NCBI RefSeq assembly: GCF_016773205.1
Contig: NZ_JAETWB010000005.1
Location: forward strand, 124,001-188,000
Direction of reading: 5' to 3'
Origin: Belnapia arida
GTDB taxonomy: Bacteria > Pseudomonadota > Alphaproteobacteria > Acetobacterales > Acetobacteraceae
Length of the DNA stretch: 64,000 nucleotides
The notes under the pieces were generated by a model, which was not told the origin of the DNA, ran no database searches, and saw only the letters and a list, made by a program, of their open reading frames with translations. Position numbers and translations under genes: made by a program. Shown here piece by piece: positions 29,569-38,200 of this stretch. Every line of letters begins with the position of its first letter. The stretch's first letter is position 1.

Positions 29569-31122
29569 ATGGCGTCAACGACTAATCCAGCTGATGCGCG
29601 AGTGGTGGTGATCGGGGCCGGGATCGCCGGGCTGGCGGCCGCCGTCGTGCTGGCGGCGCGGGGGCTCGACGTCACCGTGCTCGAGCGGGGGGCGGCACCG
29701 GGCGGGAAGATGCGGGAGGTCGCCGTGGGCGATGCGCGCATCGATGGCGGGCCAACGGTCTTCACCATGCGCTGGGTCTTCGAGGAGCTCTTCGCCGAGG
29801 CGGGGGCCTCGCTCGATGAGCATGTCGGGCTGCGGCCGGTCTCGGTGCTGGCGCGGCATGCCTGGGGCGAGCGGGAGAGGCTCGACCTGTTCGCCGATAT
29901 CGGGGCATCGGCCGATGCGATCGGGCGGTTCGCGGGGGCGGCGGAGGCGCGCGGGTATCGCGACTTCTGCGAGCGGGCGCAGAAGATCTACCGGACGCTG
30001 GAGGGGCCGTTCATCCGGGCGGCGCGTCCGACGCCCCTGTCGCTGGCGGCGGGGGCGGGGCTGCGCGGGCTCTCCGACATGTGGGGCGTCTCGCCCTTCG
30101 CCACGCTCTGGAAGGAGCTGGGGAAGCATTTCCGCGATGCGCGGCTGCGCCAGCTCTTCGGGCGGTATGCGACCTATTGCGGCTCATCGCCTTTCCAGGC
30201 GCCGGCCACATTGATGCTCGTCGCGCATGTGGAGCAGGCTGGGGTTTGGCTGGTCGATGGCGGGATGCATCGCCTGGCGCTGGCGCTGGCGGGGCTGGCG
30301 GAGGCCAGGGGGGCGCGGTTCCGCTACGGCGCCGAGGTGCGGGAGATCGAGGCGCAGGGCGGGCGGGTGTCGGGCGTCGTGCTGCGGAGCGGCGAGCGGA
30401 TCGGGGCGGAGGCGGTCATCGCCAATGCCGATCTGGGTGCGTTGGCGGGCGGATTGCTCGGAGCGGCGGCGCAGGGCGCGGTCGAGAGGCCGGCGGCGGA
30501 GCGGAGCCTGTCGGCGATGACCTGGTGCCTGGAGGCCAGGGCTTCGGGTTTTCCGCTGGCGCGGCACACGGTGTTCTTCTCGCGCGACTACGCGGCGGAG
30601 TTCCGCGACATCTTCGGGCGCGGGCAGCTGCCCTCGGCGCCCACCGTCTATGTCTGCGCGCAGGACCGCGACGATGCGGGGGCCGGGCCCGATGGGCCGG
30701 AGCGGCTGCTCGTGCTGACCAATGCGCCGGCGCTCGGCGACCGGCGCGCCTTCACCGCCGAGGAGACCGCATCATGCGAGAGGAACAGCTTCGACCTGCT
30801 GCGGCGCTGCGGGTTGCAGGTGGAACGGCGGCCGGAGGCGACGGTGCTGACCACGCCGCTCGGCTTCGAGCGGCTGTTCCCGGCGACGGGGGGTGCGCTC
30901 TACGGCCGGGCGTTGCATGGCTGGGCGAGCAGCTTCGGGCGACCGGGGGCGGTGACGCGGCTGCCGGGCCTCTACCTGGCGGGGGGGAGCGTGCATCCGG
31001 GGCCGGGCGTGCCGATGGCGGCGATGTCGGGGCGGCTGGCGGCGGCGCAGCTGCTTGGGCACCTGGATTCGACCGTGCGGTCGCGCCGGACGGCTATGCC
31101 TGGTGGTATGTCGACGCGCTAA
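29569..31122 (+). CDS. crtD: 1-hydroxycarotenoid 3,4-desaturase (methoxyneurosporene dehydrogenase)
   Basis: FAD-dependent desaturase of 517 aa that inserts the C3,4 double bond after CrtC hydration. The N-terminal dinucleotide motif VVVIGAGIAGLAAAVVLAAR is followed by LERGAAPGGKMREVAVGDAR. The C-terminus has LYLAGGSVHPGPGVPMAAMS, the FAD-closing motif of phytoene-desaturase relatives, and ends STVRSRRTAMPGGMSTR, which is conserved in CrtD. No ribosome site is obvious ahead of the ATG because the PpsR palindrome abuts it, so the message may be leaderless or start elsewhere. The last 55 bases overlap crtC. Confidence 0.93.
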   Translation: MASTTNPADARVVVIGAGIAGLAAAVVLAARGLDVTVLERGAAPGGKMREVAVGDARIDGGPTVFTMRWVFEELFAEAGASLDEHVGLRPVSVLARHAWGERERLDLFADIGASADAIGRFAGAAEARGYRDFCERAQKIYRTLEGPFIRAARPTPLSLAAGAGLRGLSDMWGVSPFATLWKELGKHFRDARLRQLFGRYATYCGSSPFQAPATLMLVAHVEQAGVWLVDGGMHRLALALAGLAEARGARFRYGAEVREIEAQGGRVSGVVLRSGERIGAEAVIANADLGALAGGLLGAAAQGAVERPAAERSLSAMTWCLEARASGFPLARHTVFFSRDYAAEFRDIFGRGQLPSAPTVYVCAQDRDDAGAGPDGPERLLVLTNAPALGDRRAFTAEETASCERNSFDLLRRCGLQVERRPEATVLTTPLGFERLFPATGGALYGRALHGWASSFGRPGAVTRLPGLYLAGGSVHPGPGVPMAAMSGRLAAAQLLGHLDSTVRSRRTAMPGGMSTR

Positions 31123-31985
31123 GCGACGATGGCCGGCACGGGCTGACGATCATCGCCTTCCTCGGCAGCGTCTTCTCTCCGTACTACGCGATGGCGCGGC
31201 GGCGGGGGGCGGCGGATCCGCTGCATCATTCGGGGCTGAATGTCGCGCTCTACGGCGCGCCGCGGCGCTGGGCGATGACAGAGCGCGGGCGCGATTCCGT
31301 GCGGCGGAGTGCGACGACGCTGCAGCTCGGGCCGAGCGCGCTGGACTGGGATGGCGAGGTGCTGACCATCCGCATCGAGGAGGTGACGGCGCCGATCCCC
31401 TCGCGGCTGCGGGGCGTGGTGCGCGTCAGGCCGGCGGGGATCAATCCGCGGCGTTTCCTGCTGGATGCGGCGGGGCGGCATCGCTGGCAGCCGATCGCGG
31501 CGGTGGGGCGGGCGGAGGTCGCGTTCGAGAAGCCGGGGCTCGCCTGGTCGGGCGCGGCGTATTTCGACACCAATGACGGCGATGCGCCGCTGGAGCGCGA
31601 CTTCGTCGAATGGGACTGGTGCCGGGCGCCGCTCAGTGAGGGGGCGGCGATCCTCTACAACGCGGAGCGGCGGGACGGGACGCGGCAGTCGCTCGCGCTC
31701 CGCGTCGATGCGGCGGCGCAGGTGCGCGAGATGGCGGTGCCCTCCCCTGCCCTGCTGCCGCGGACGCGCTGGGGCATCCGCAGGCCGACGGGGGTGGATG
31801 CGGGGCATGCGCCGCGCGTCGTGCAGGTGCTGGAGGATGCGCCCTTCTATGCGCGCTCCGTCGTCGAGACGCAGCTCTGCGGCGAGCGGGCGACGGCGGT
31901 GCATGAGAGCCTGATGCTCGACCGGTTCGCGGCGCTGCCGATCCAGATGATGCTGCCGTTCAGGATCCCAAGGCGGTGGTGGTAA
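31068..31985 (+). CDS. crtC: Acyclic carotenoid 1,2-hydratase (hydroxyneurosporene synthase); start codon unclear
   Basis: Adds water across the C1,2 double bond of neurosporene or lycopene at the start of the spheroidene/spirilloxanthin branch. The hallmark N-terminal sequence FDRAVAPDGYAWWYVDALSD begins at about 31068, inside the 3' end of crtD, then IIAFLGSVFSPYYAMARRRG and WDWCRAPLSEGAAILYN follow; about 305 residues in all. The odd point is the start: no ATG, GTG or TTG in this frame lies at or shortly before the conserved N-terminus. The first in-frame ATG is at 31191, after about 41 conserved residues; a CTG occurs at 31143. Given coordinates follow homology, not a start codon. Confidence 0.85.
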   Translation, partial: FDRAVAPDGYAWWYVDALSDDGRHGLTIIAFLGSVFSPYYAMARRRGAADPLHHSGLNVALYGAPRRWAMTERGRDSVRRSATTLQLGPSALDWDGEVLTIRIEEVTAPIPSRLRGVVRVRPAGINPRRFLLDAAGRHRWQPIAAVGRAEVAFEKPGLAWSGAAYFDTNDGDAPLERDFVEWDWCRAPLSEGAAILYNAERRDGTRQSLALRVDAAAQVREMAVPSPALLPRTRWGIRRPTGVDAGHAPRVVQVLEDAPFYARSVVETQLCGERATAVHESLMLDRFAALPIQMMLPFRIPRRWW

Positions 31986-32112
31986 GCAGTCCGCTGCGCA
32001 GTCCTGAGACGGGGCCGGCCGCAGCCACCACCTTGCGCTACCCCCTGATACCTCGCTACCACGGTCTGGTCGTGCCGGCCCCAAGGCATGCGATCTTCAT
32101 CCTGCAGCGGGA

Positions 32113-33384
32113 GTGCCCGGCTTGTCGGTCGACATCTTCGTATCTCATGCCCAGAATGGTGAGGACGTGGTGCTTCGCCGCGCATTCCGGGACCTGACAG
32201 GCCCGGGATTCTATGTCGATATCGGCGCCTGCCACCCGACCGAGGACAGCGTCACGCTGCATTTCTACGAGCAAGGCTGGCGAGGTATCAACGTGGAGCC
32301 GGACGAGGTGCTGCACGCCGCGCTGGCCGAGGCCCGCCCGCGCGATGCGAATATTTGCGCAGCCATTGGGCGGACGCGCGGCCGCGCAACCTTCCAGCCG
32401 ACCGGAATCCGCGGCCACGGTACGCTGGACCCCGGCCTCGCCCGTATCCGGGCCGGCCAGGCGGAAGGAGCGCAGGTCCCGGTCTTCACGCTGCCGGACA
32501 TCATCGACTGCTATGGCCCCGAAGACGGCGAAGTCGCGTTTCTCAAAGTCGACGTCGAAGGCTGGGAGACGGAGGTCCTTGCCTCGGCCGACTGGGACCG
32601 GCACCGACCAAGGGTCGTCTTGGTCGAGGCGGTCGACGACACCGGGCGTCCGACGCATGAGGCCTGGGAGCCAGCCCTCCTCGCACACCGCTACCGCTTC
32701 GCGCTTTTCGACGGGCTGAACCGCTTCTACGTGCGGGAGGAGGATGCCGCGCTGCTCCTGCCACGACTCGCGGCGCCGGCCAATGTGCTGGACGGCTGGC
32801 GCCATGCACGCGAGCAGGATGCCATCGGCCGCGCGGAGGCGCTTGCGGCGAAGCTGTCTGCCGCCGAAGCCCGGGCCGACGCTCTCGGAGCGGATGCCGA
32901 GGAGGCTCGCAGCGAAGCCTTTGCCGCCGTCCGACGGCGAGAAGCGGATGCCGAGGAGGCTCGCCGCGAAGCCTTGGCCGCCGTCCGACAGCGAGAAGCG
33001 GATGCCGAGGAGGCTCGCCGCGAAGCCTTGGCCGCCGTCCGACGGCAAGAGGACGCCGTCCAGGCCAGTGTAGCGGAAGCACGGAACGTGCTTGAGGCAG
33101 AGTTGCAACGAGCCCGCGAGGCGGAGGCGTCCGCGCTGCGCCGGGAGGAGGCGGCCGAGGCGCGCTTGGCCGAGCTTGAAGCTGCAACCGCCCTGGCACC
33201 GGCACCGGCACCGGTAGCGGTAGCGGCACCGGATCGCAGCGCTGAAGTCTCGAACCTGGAGGTGCAGATAGCCAACCTGGAGGCGCAGGTCGCCGCGATG
33301 CGGCGGTCGACATCCTGGAGGGCAAGCTACCCGATCCGCCTCGCCGGCAAGACGGTATATCGGCTGGCCGGCCGGAATGGCTGA
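32113..33384 (+). CDS. FkbM-family methyltransferase with long repeat-bearing coiled coil
   Basis: Protein of 423 aa, GTG start at 32113. Residues 1-215 are an FkbM-type SAM methyltransferase: VSHAQNGEDVVLRRAF, FYVDIGACHPTEDSVTLHFY (SAM site), GWRGINVEPDE and VAFLKVDVEGWETEVL. FkbM proteins methylate hydroxyls of sugars or polyketides. Residues about 225-390 are an Ala/Glu/Arg-rich coiled coil with three 18-residue repeats, a Pro/Ala/Val hinge, and a tail MRRSTSWRASYPIRLAG seen at the ends of many polysaccharide enzymes. It starts a block of glycan-modifying genes inside the PGC and overlaps the next gene by eight bases. Confidence 0.85.
   Translation: MPGLSVDIFVSHAQNGEDVVLRRAFRDLTGPGFYVDIGACHPTEDSVTLHFYEQGWRGINVEPDEVLHAALAEARPRDANICAAIGRTRGRATFQPTGIRGHGTLDPGLARIRAGQAEGAQVPVFTLPDIIDCYGPEDGEVAFLKVDVEGWETEVLASADWDRHRPRVVLVEAVDDTGRPTHEAWEPALLAHRYRFALFDGLNRFYVREEDAALLLPRLAAPANVLDGWRHAREQDAIGRAEALAAKLSAAEARADALGADAEEARSEAFAAVRRREADAEEARREALAAVRQREADAEEARREALAAVRRQEDAVQASVAEARNVLEAELQRAREAEASALRREEAAEARLAELEAATALAPAPAPVAVAAPDRSAEVSNLEVQIANLEAQVAAMRRSTSWRASYPIRLAGKTVYRLAGRNG
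32890..33051 (+). repeat. Three tandem 54-base repeats inside the FkbM gene
   Basis: Units begin at 32890, 32944 and 32998 with GCGGATGCCGAGGAGGCTCG and differ at only a few positions. Each codes for 18 residues of the type ADAEEARREALAAVRRRE, which extend a coiled coil. A 54-base period keeps the frame, so copy number can change without breaking the gene. Confidence 0.92.
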
Positions 33385-34183
33385 CCACACGATGCCGGAA
33401 GCGGTTCCGCCGGCAACGGCCGCGACGCCGGCCGATGCCGAAGCTGCCCAGGTCCTGGAACAGTACCGCCTCCTGTCTGGCCGCGCGGCACCGCCCGCGC
33501 CTGCCCCGCTAGATGCCGCCCTCGCGCAGCGGATGGCAGCCGCGCCTTGGCCCTTCGCCTCTGGCGATGGGCGACATGCGGGCCCTGTCCTCGCAGGCTT
33601 GGGCTTCGCGCTGGAGCGAAGCAGGGTCCGCCGGGGACATCGCGTCCTGGAAGCGGGAGCGAGCGGAGGTCCGCTGTCCTTCCTGATGGCGAAGCTCGGC
33701 TGCGCGGTCACGCTCCAGACGGACGACCCGACCGAGGCCGAGGCGCTGCGCCGGCAGGCGAACGAGGGCGGGTTGCCGGTCCAGGTCGCCGGCGGCCCGC
33801 TCGGCGCAGTTAGCGGCCGGTTCGACATGGTTCTCAGCCATGGAAGCCTGCGCCGGCGCCTGGACCACCGCGGATTCCTCGCGCATGTGCGGGATGTCCT
33901 CCTGGCACCGGGCGGCCGGTTGCTCCTCGTCGGCGAACCCCTGGCCGAGGATCGGCCCTCGGCCTGGGGCCTCGATACGGCTCCGGAGGCGGCGGACGCC
34001 ATGCGACGGGATGGCGCCCTCGCGCTGTCCTTCCGGCCGAGCTACCTCCTCCACACGCTGGCAGAGCTCGGCTTCGACGCCGACCTGTCCTCTTGTCCTT
34101 ACTCTCCCTATGGGAACACGTTCGTCGCCGGGCGCCGCCGTGACGCGCGCCCTGCCACACCCATGCATCCACCAGCGCCCTAG
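33377..34183 (+). CDS. Class I SAM-dependent methyltransferase
   Basis: Protein of 268 aa. After a Pro/Ala-rich N-terminus and a helical section (EQYRLLSGRAAPP), the SAM-binding motif I is HRVLEAGASGGPLSFLMAKL at about residue 95, followed by RFDMVLSHGSL and VRDVLLAPGGRLLLVGEP, as in class I methyltransferases. The C-terminus YSPYGNTFVAGRRRDARP ends the fold. Its ATG overlaps the FkbM gene stop by eight bases, so they are coupled. The substrate is unknown; context suggests a sugar or glycan. It converges on the next gene with 38 bases between stops. Confidence 0.78.
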   Translation: MADHTMPEAVPPATAATPADAEAAQVLEQYRLLSGRAAPPAPAPLDAALAQRMAAAPWPFASGDGRHAGPVLAGLGFALERSRVRRGHRVLEAGASGGPLSFLMAKLGCAVTLQTDDPTEAEALRRQANEGGLPVQVAGGPLGAVSGRFDMVLSHGSLRRRLDHRGFLAHVRDVLLAPGGRLLLVGEPLAEDRPSAWGLDTAPEAADAMRRDGALALSFRPSYLLHTLAELGFDADLSSCPYSPYGNTFVAGRRRDARPATPMHPPAP

Positions 34184-34221
34184 GATCAGGGCGATGCCGC
34201 GAGCAGGCTCGTTTCCCGGAG

Positions 34222-35265
34222 CTACGGAAGCAGCGCCGGGTTCCGCCACCCCTGCACGCCGTCGACCGCGACGGATCCAACGAGATCCTGCGGGTTCGGG
34301 AAGGCCGGCCGCTCGATCTCCAGTTGCCAGCCCGACGCACGCAGGGCCTGGAAGAGGCGGCCCTCGATCGGCCTGGAATGGGTGCCGATCAGGAGATACG
34401 CGACCTTCTCGCGCAGCAGCGGCATCGCGGCCTCGACGAGGTCGGCCTCGCCGCCCTGGATGTCGACGTGCAACAGGTCGATCCGGGCGTGCGGCGCCGC
34501 CAGCTCGGCCAGCGAGACCATGGGCAGGACCTCGTAATCGCCGGAGCGCAGCGCCGCCTCGCGCTGCGCCTCGGTCGCACCGAAGACCGGCTCGAGGCCC
34601 CAGGACATCCCCGCGTGTTGCTGCCGCGGAAACAGCGCCGTGCCGGAGGCCGCGGCGGCGATCCCGTGGTGCAGGCTGCGCTGCTCCGGGGCGAAGCCGT
34701 TGGCCGTGGTCGCCTCCTCGGCAAAGCCGATATGCCCACGGTCTCCCTCGACGCCGATCAGGTGGACGCTGAGGCCCGCCCGCCGCGCGGCAACGCCCGT
34801 GTTGTTGAGCCAGCACCCCCAGCCGCAGCCGAGCTCGATGACCGTGAAGCTGCCCCGTGCCAGGTCGACGGCGCGGAGCGCGGCGCCCCATTCGGCGATG
34901 TCGGCATGCCAGTTCGCCGGGATCGGGATGCCTTCCACCGTGCCGGCCCGGTCGTCGAGGATGGTCGGGAAGAATTTCGGATCGATGACCACGCCGAGGA
35001 AATTGGTGAGGTAGCCGGGCCGCGGCGCGAGGCCGGTCGCCGCATGGCGCCGCATCACCTCTTCCGGGTCGAAGACGGCGGTGTAGTGGAAGAAACGGCT
35101 GACCGCCCGGTTCCGCCAGAGCGCCAGCTCGGCCGCCGCCTCCGGCCCGAAGCCGCCCGCGGCATCGCGCTCGCGCAGCAGCGCGTCGCGCTCCTGCAGC
35201 AGGGCGTCTCGCGCCTCCCGCAGGCGCCGGAGGCGCGGGAGGCGCATGGCGAGGTCAAGGAGCAT
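34222..35265 (-). CDS. FkbM-like SAM methyltransferase with N-terminal coiled coil
   Basis: Protein of 347 aa. A short coiled coil at residues 8-40 (RLRRLREARDALLQERDALL) precedes a methyltransferase fold: FTVIELGCGWGCWLNNTGVA (SAM site), VHLIGVEGDRGHIGFAEEA and RIDLLHVDIQGGEADLVEAA, the FkbM-type acidic motif. The start at 35265 lies two bases after the stop of the large glycosyltransferase gene; the longer upstream frame is a shadow. Likely methylates a sugar in the glycan built by the neighbouring transferases; this is inferred from context. Confidence 0.82.
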   Translation of the reverse strand: MLLDLAMRLPRLRRLREARDALLQERDALLRERDAAGGFGPEAAAELALWRNRAVSRFFHYTAVFDPEEVMRRHAATGLAPRPGYLTNFLGVVIDPKFFPTILDDRAGTVEGIPIPANWHADIAEWGAALRAVDLARGSFTVIELGCGWGCWLNNTGVAARRAGLSVHLIGVEGDRGHIGFAEEATTANGFAPEQRSLHHGIAAAASGTALFPRQQHAGMSWGLEPVFGATEAQREAALRSGDYEVLPMVSLAELAAPHARIDLLHVDIQGGEADLVEAAMPLLREKVAYLLIGTHSRPIEGRLFQALRASGWQLEIERPAFPNPQDLVGSVAVDGVQGWRNPALLP

Positions 35266-35267
35266 GC

Positions 35268-38200
35268 TCAAGGACGGACTCCGTAGCGGTCGAACAGCGC
35301 CTCCGGCGGGCCGTCCTCGGCGGTGGCCCGCCCGGCCTCCCGGGCGGCAGCATAGGCCGCATAGAGCTTGGCGAGCTCGCTGCGAAAGGCCGGCAGGTGC
35401 TTGCAGCGTTCGATCAGCCGCGCCACCGAGGTGCCATCGCGGATCGCGGGCTCCGCCTCCATCAGGGCCATGCGCGTCCACTCGCCGGCATTCCAGGCAT
35501 GCTTCGTCCGGTGGCGGTCGACGCGCACCGGATCCACTCCGGCGAGCTCGGCGGCATCGAAGAGGTCGGGCATGCGCTCCAGGTGCCAGATCAGTGCCCA
35601 GCGCAGCCAGGAGACGTTCATGTTGACGACGATGGCCGGCTGGCCCACCCACCAGGCGGGCCGGTCCGCCAGCGCCGCCAGGGCATAGACCGAGGATGGC
35701 ACGCAGGTCAGCAACGAGGAGAAGGGTGTCCCAGAGGTGTCCTGCCCGTAGGCCCGCAGCGCATGGTCGCGGCGGAAGGCGCAGGCATAGATCGCCGTGA
35801 AGAGGTTCTCGTTGTAGGCCGCGACCTCCCGCAACTCGCGGACGTATCGGTTGGGGCCGCCATGGCCGATGGGCCTGGCGTTGCGGATGACCGAGCTGGC
35901 GTCGGCGATCTCTTCGGGGGAGTCGAAATTCGTGTAGGCGTAGTTCAGGTACGCCATTTCGACATCGGGATGCGCCCTGAGGCCCTCCAGCACCGCACCG
36001 ATGGCGCCGTCGACCACCAGGTCGTCGTCGCCGATCAGCCAGATGTAGCGGCCGCCGGAGGCCCGGGCGGTCTCGCCGAGGTTGCCCAGCATGCCGACAT
36101 TGGCCGGGTTGCGCCGCAGGGTCAGGCCCGGCAGGCCCGCATAGGGCGCCAGCACTTCCGGCGTCGCATCGGTCGAGGCGTTGTCGCAGACGACGACCTC
36201 GACCTCCGCGCCATAAGGCCGCGCAGCCTCTATCAGCCGCGGCAAGCTGTGGCGCAGCCAATGAGCACGGTTATAGGTGGTGATGGCGCAGCTCAGCAGC
36301 GGACGCGGGCGCGCCGGCCCCGCGAGCACGGCCGGGAGCGGCCAGCCCGGAGCGGTCCCCGTCCGGGCCAGCGCCAGCACGACATCCTCTGCATATTCGT
36401 CCCAGTTGCGGATGGGGCGGGATACCGCCTCCCGCCCGAGCCGCGCCAGCAGCCCCTCCTCCGAGGCCAGCCGGGCGATGCCGCCGGCGATCTCGGCCTC
36501 GTCGAGCATGTCCACGACCAGGGCGCCGCCGCCGGGCGCCACCTCGGCGAGCGACGAGCCCTCGTGGCAGAGGCAGGGCAGGCCGCGCCAGAAGCTCTCC
36601 AGCACCGGCAGGCCGAAGCCCTCCTCCCAGGAGGCGAAGATGGTGGCGTGGCTGCGCTGGTAGAGGGCCAGCACCTCCTCGTCCGACAAGTGGCTGTGCA
36701 GCGTCACCCCGCCCGCCTCGGCGGCCAGGCGCTCGATTTCGGCGTCGAGCGCCTCGTAGCCGGCGCGGCGCCCGACCATCGCGAGCTCGATCTCCCGGTC
36801 TGGGCAGGAGCGGCGCGCCTCCATCAGCGCCCGCAGGACGCGCGGGTAGTTTTTCCGCGGCTCCCAGGTCCCGATGGCGAGCAGGCGCAGGGGCTCGCCC
36901 GGCGCCGGCGTGGCCTGCGGCGCCCGCTGCCGCGCCGTGCCGGGCAGGTCGCCCGCCAGCGGGCAGGGGACCAGGGCCGGCACCGGGAGGCCGCGCTCCG
37001 CCAGGTAGCGCCGCAGGTCGCCGGCGACGCTCCAGGAGATCGGCAGGGCAACATCGATTTCGCCGAAGAGCGCGGCGTAGTGGTTGAACGCCTCAAGCGC
37101 CACGGCCGGGAAGCCTTTCTGCAGCTTCACCGGGATCGCGTCGTAGAAGATCGATGCGACCCGCATGCCGAGCTGCCGGCCGAGCCTGGCCGGGTTCGAC
37201 CCCGGAGGAACGGTCGGCACGACGATCTCGGGCAGCAGCAGCCATTCGCCGCGCAGGTCGGCGGGAAGCGCCTCCATCCGGGACGGCGCGGGCCCGCCCC
37301 AGGCGCCGAGCGACGTCGCCTCCTCCGCGGTCAGCAGGCCGAGACCGCCTGTTGCGGGCTCCCATTTCACCGGGACCAGATCCACCCCGGCACGCTGCAG
37401 GGCGGCGCCCAGGGCGCGGGTCACCCGTTGTACGCCGGTGTTGAAAGGCTGGGTCGCCGTGAGCCCGGCCCAGTAGTAGAGGCGCCGGGGCCGCTGCATC
37501 GCCGGGGCCACCGAGAGCCGCGCGCGCTCCCGGTGAAGCTCTGCCAGCATGGCGCCGCCATCCGCCGCCACGCGGAAGCGCCGGCGCAGGGTGGCGGTCC
37601 GCGGCAGCGTCCGCAGCGCGAGGGCCAGCGCCGAATCGCGGCTTGCCGGGGTCGAAAACAGCAGCAGGTCCATCGTCGCCAGGGCACGCAGCTCCAGCGC
37701 CGTCACCTGCAGCTCTGGCGGGATGACGGCTGCGACCTTGAGGCCGAGCGCCCTCGCCTCCACCTCGCCGCGCATCGCCTCACCCAGGTCGGCGACCGTC
37801 GAGATGGGCAAGATGGCCCAGAGGTTGCCGAGCTGGCCGTCGCCTGGAGCGACCACTGCCTCGCTGCCATCAGCGCCGCCGGGTAGCCAGGCCGCGGAGT
37901 CCCGGCGCCAGCGCAGGCGCCTGACCGCGGCACCTGCGGCCCGCAAGGCCTCGGCAAGCGGCCCGGCCCCCTGCGCCGTGCCCTCGAGCACGACGACGCG
38001 GCCGAGCCCGGGCAGTTGTCGGAGTTCCGCGAGGATAGCATCCCCGTAGTCCGCCCAATCGAGCAGGTGGCGGCGGCAGGCCTCCTCAGCGAGGCGATGA
38101 CGAAGCGCTGCGTCGCAGGCCAGTTGCTCCAGGGCATCCTCGATCGCGGCGGGGTCGCCCGGATCGATGGCAAGGCAACCGCCGCCCTCGGCGATCTCGC

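Noticed and set aside
30081-31067. Long in-frame region upstream of crtC as part of the protein
   Set aside because: It lies wholly inside crtD in another frame and has no similarity to CrtC; it is open only because of base composition.
31986-32112. Inverted repeat GGGGCCGGC / GCCGGCCCC as a terminator of crtC
   Set aside because: The arms (about 32011 and 32074) are more than 50 bases apart; such GC words occur by chance in this DNA.
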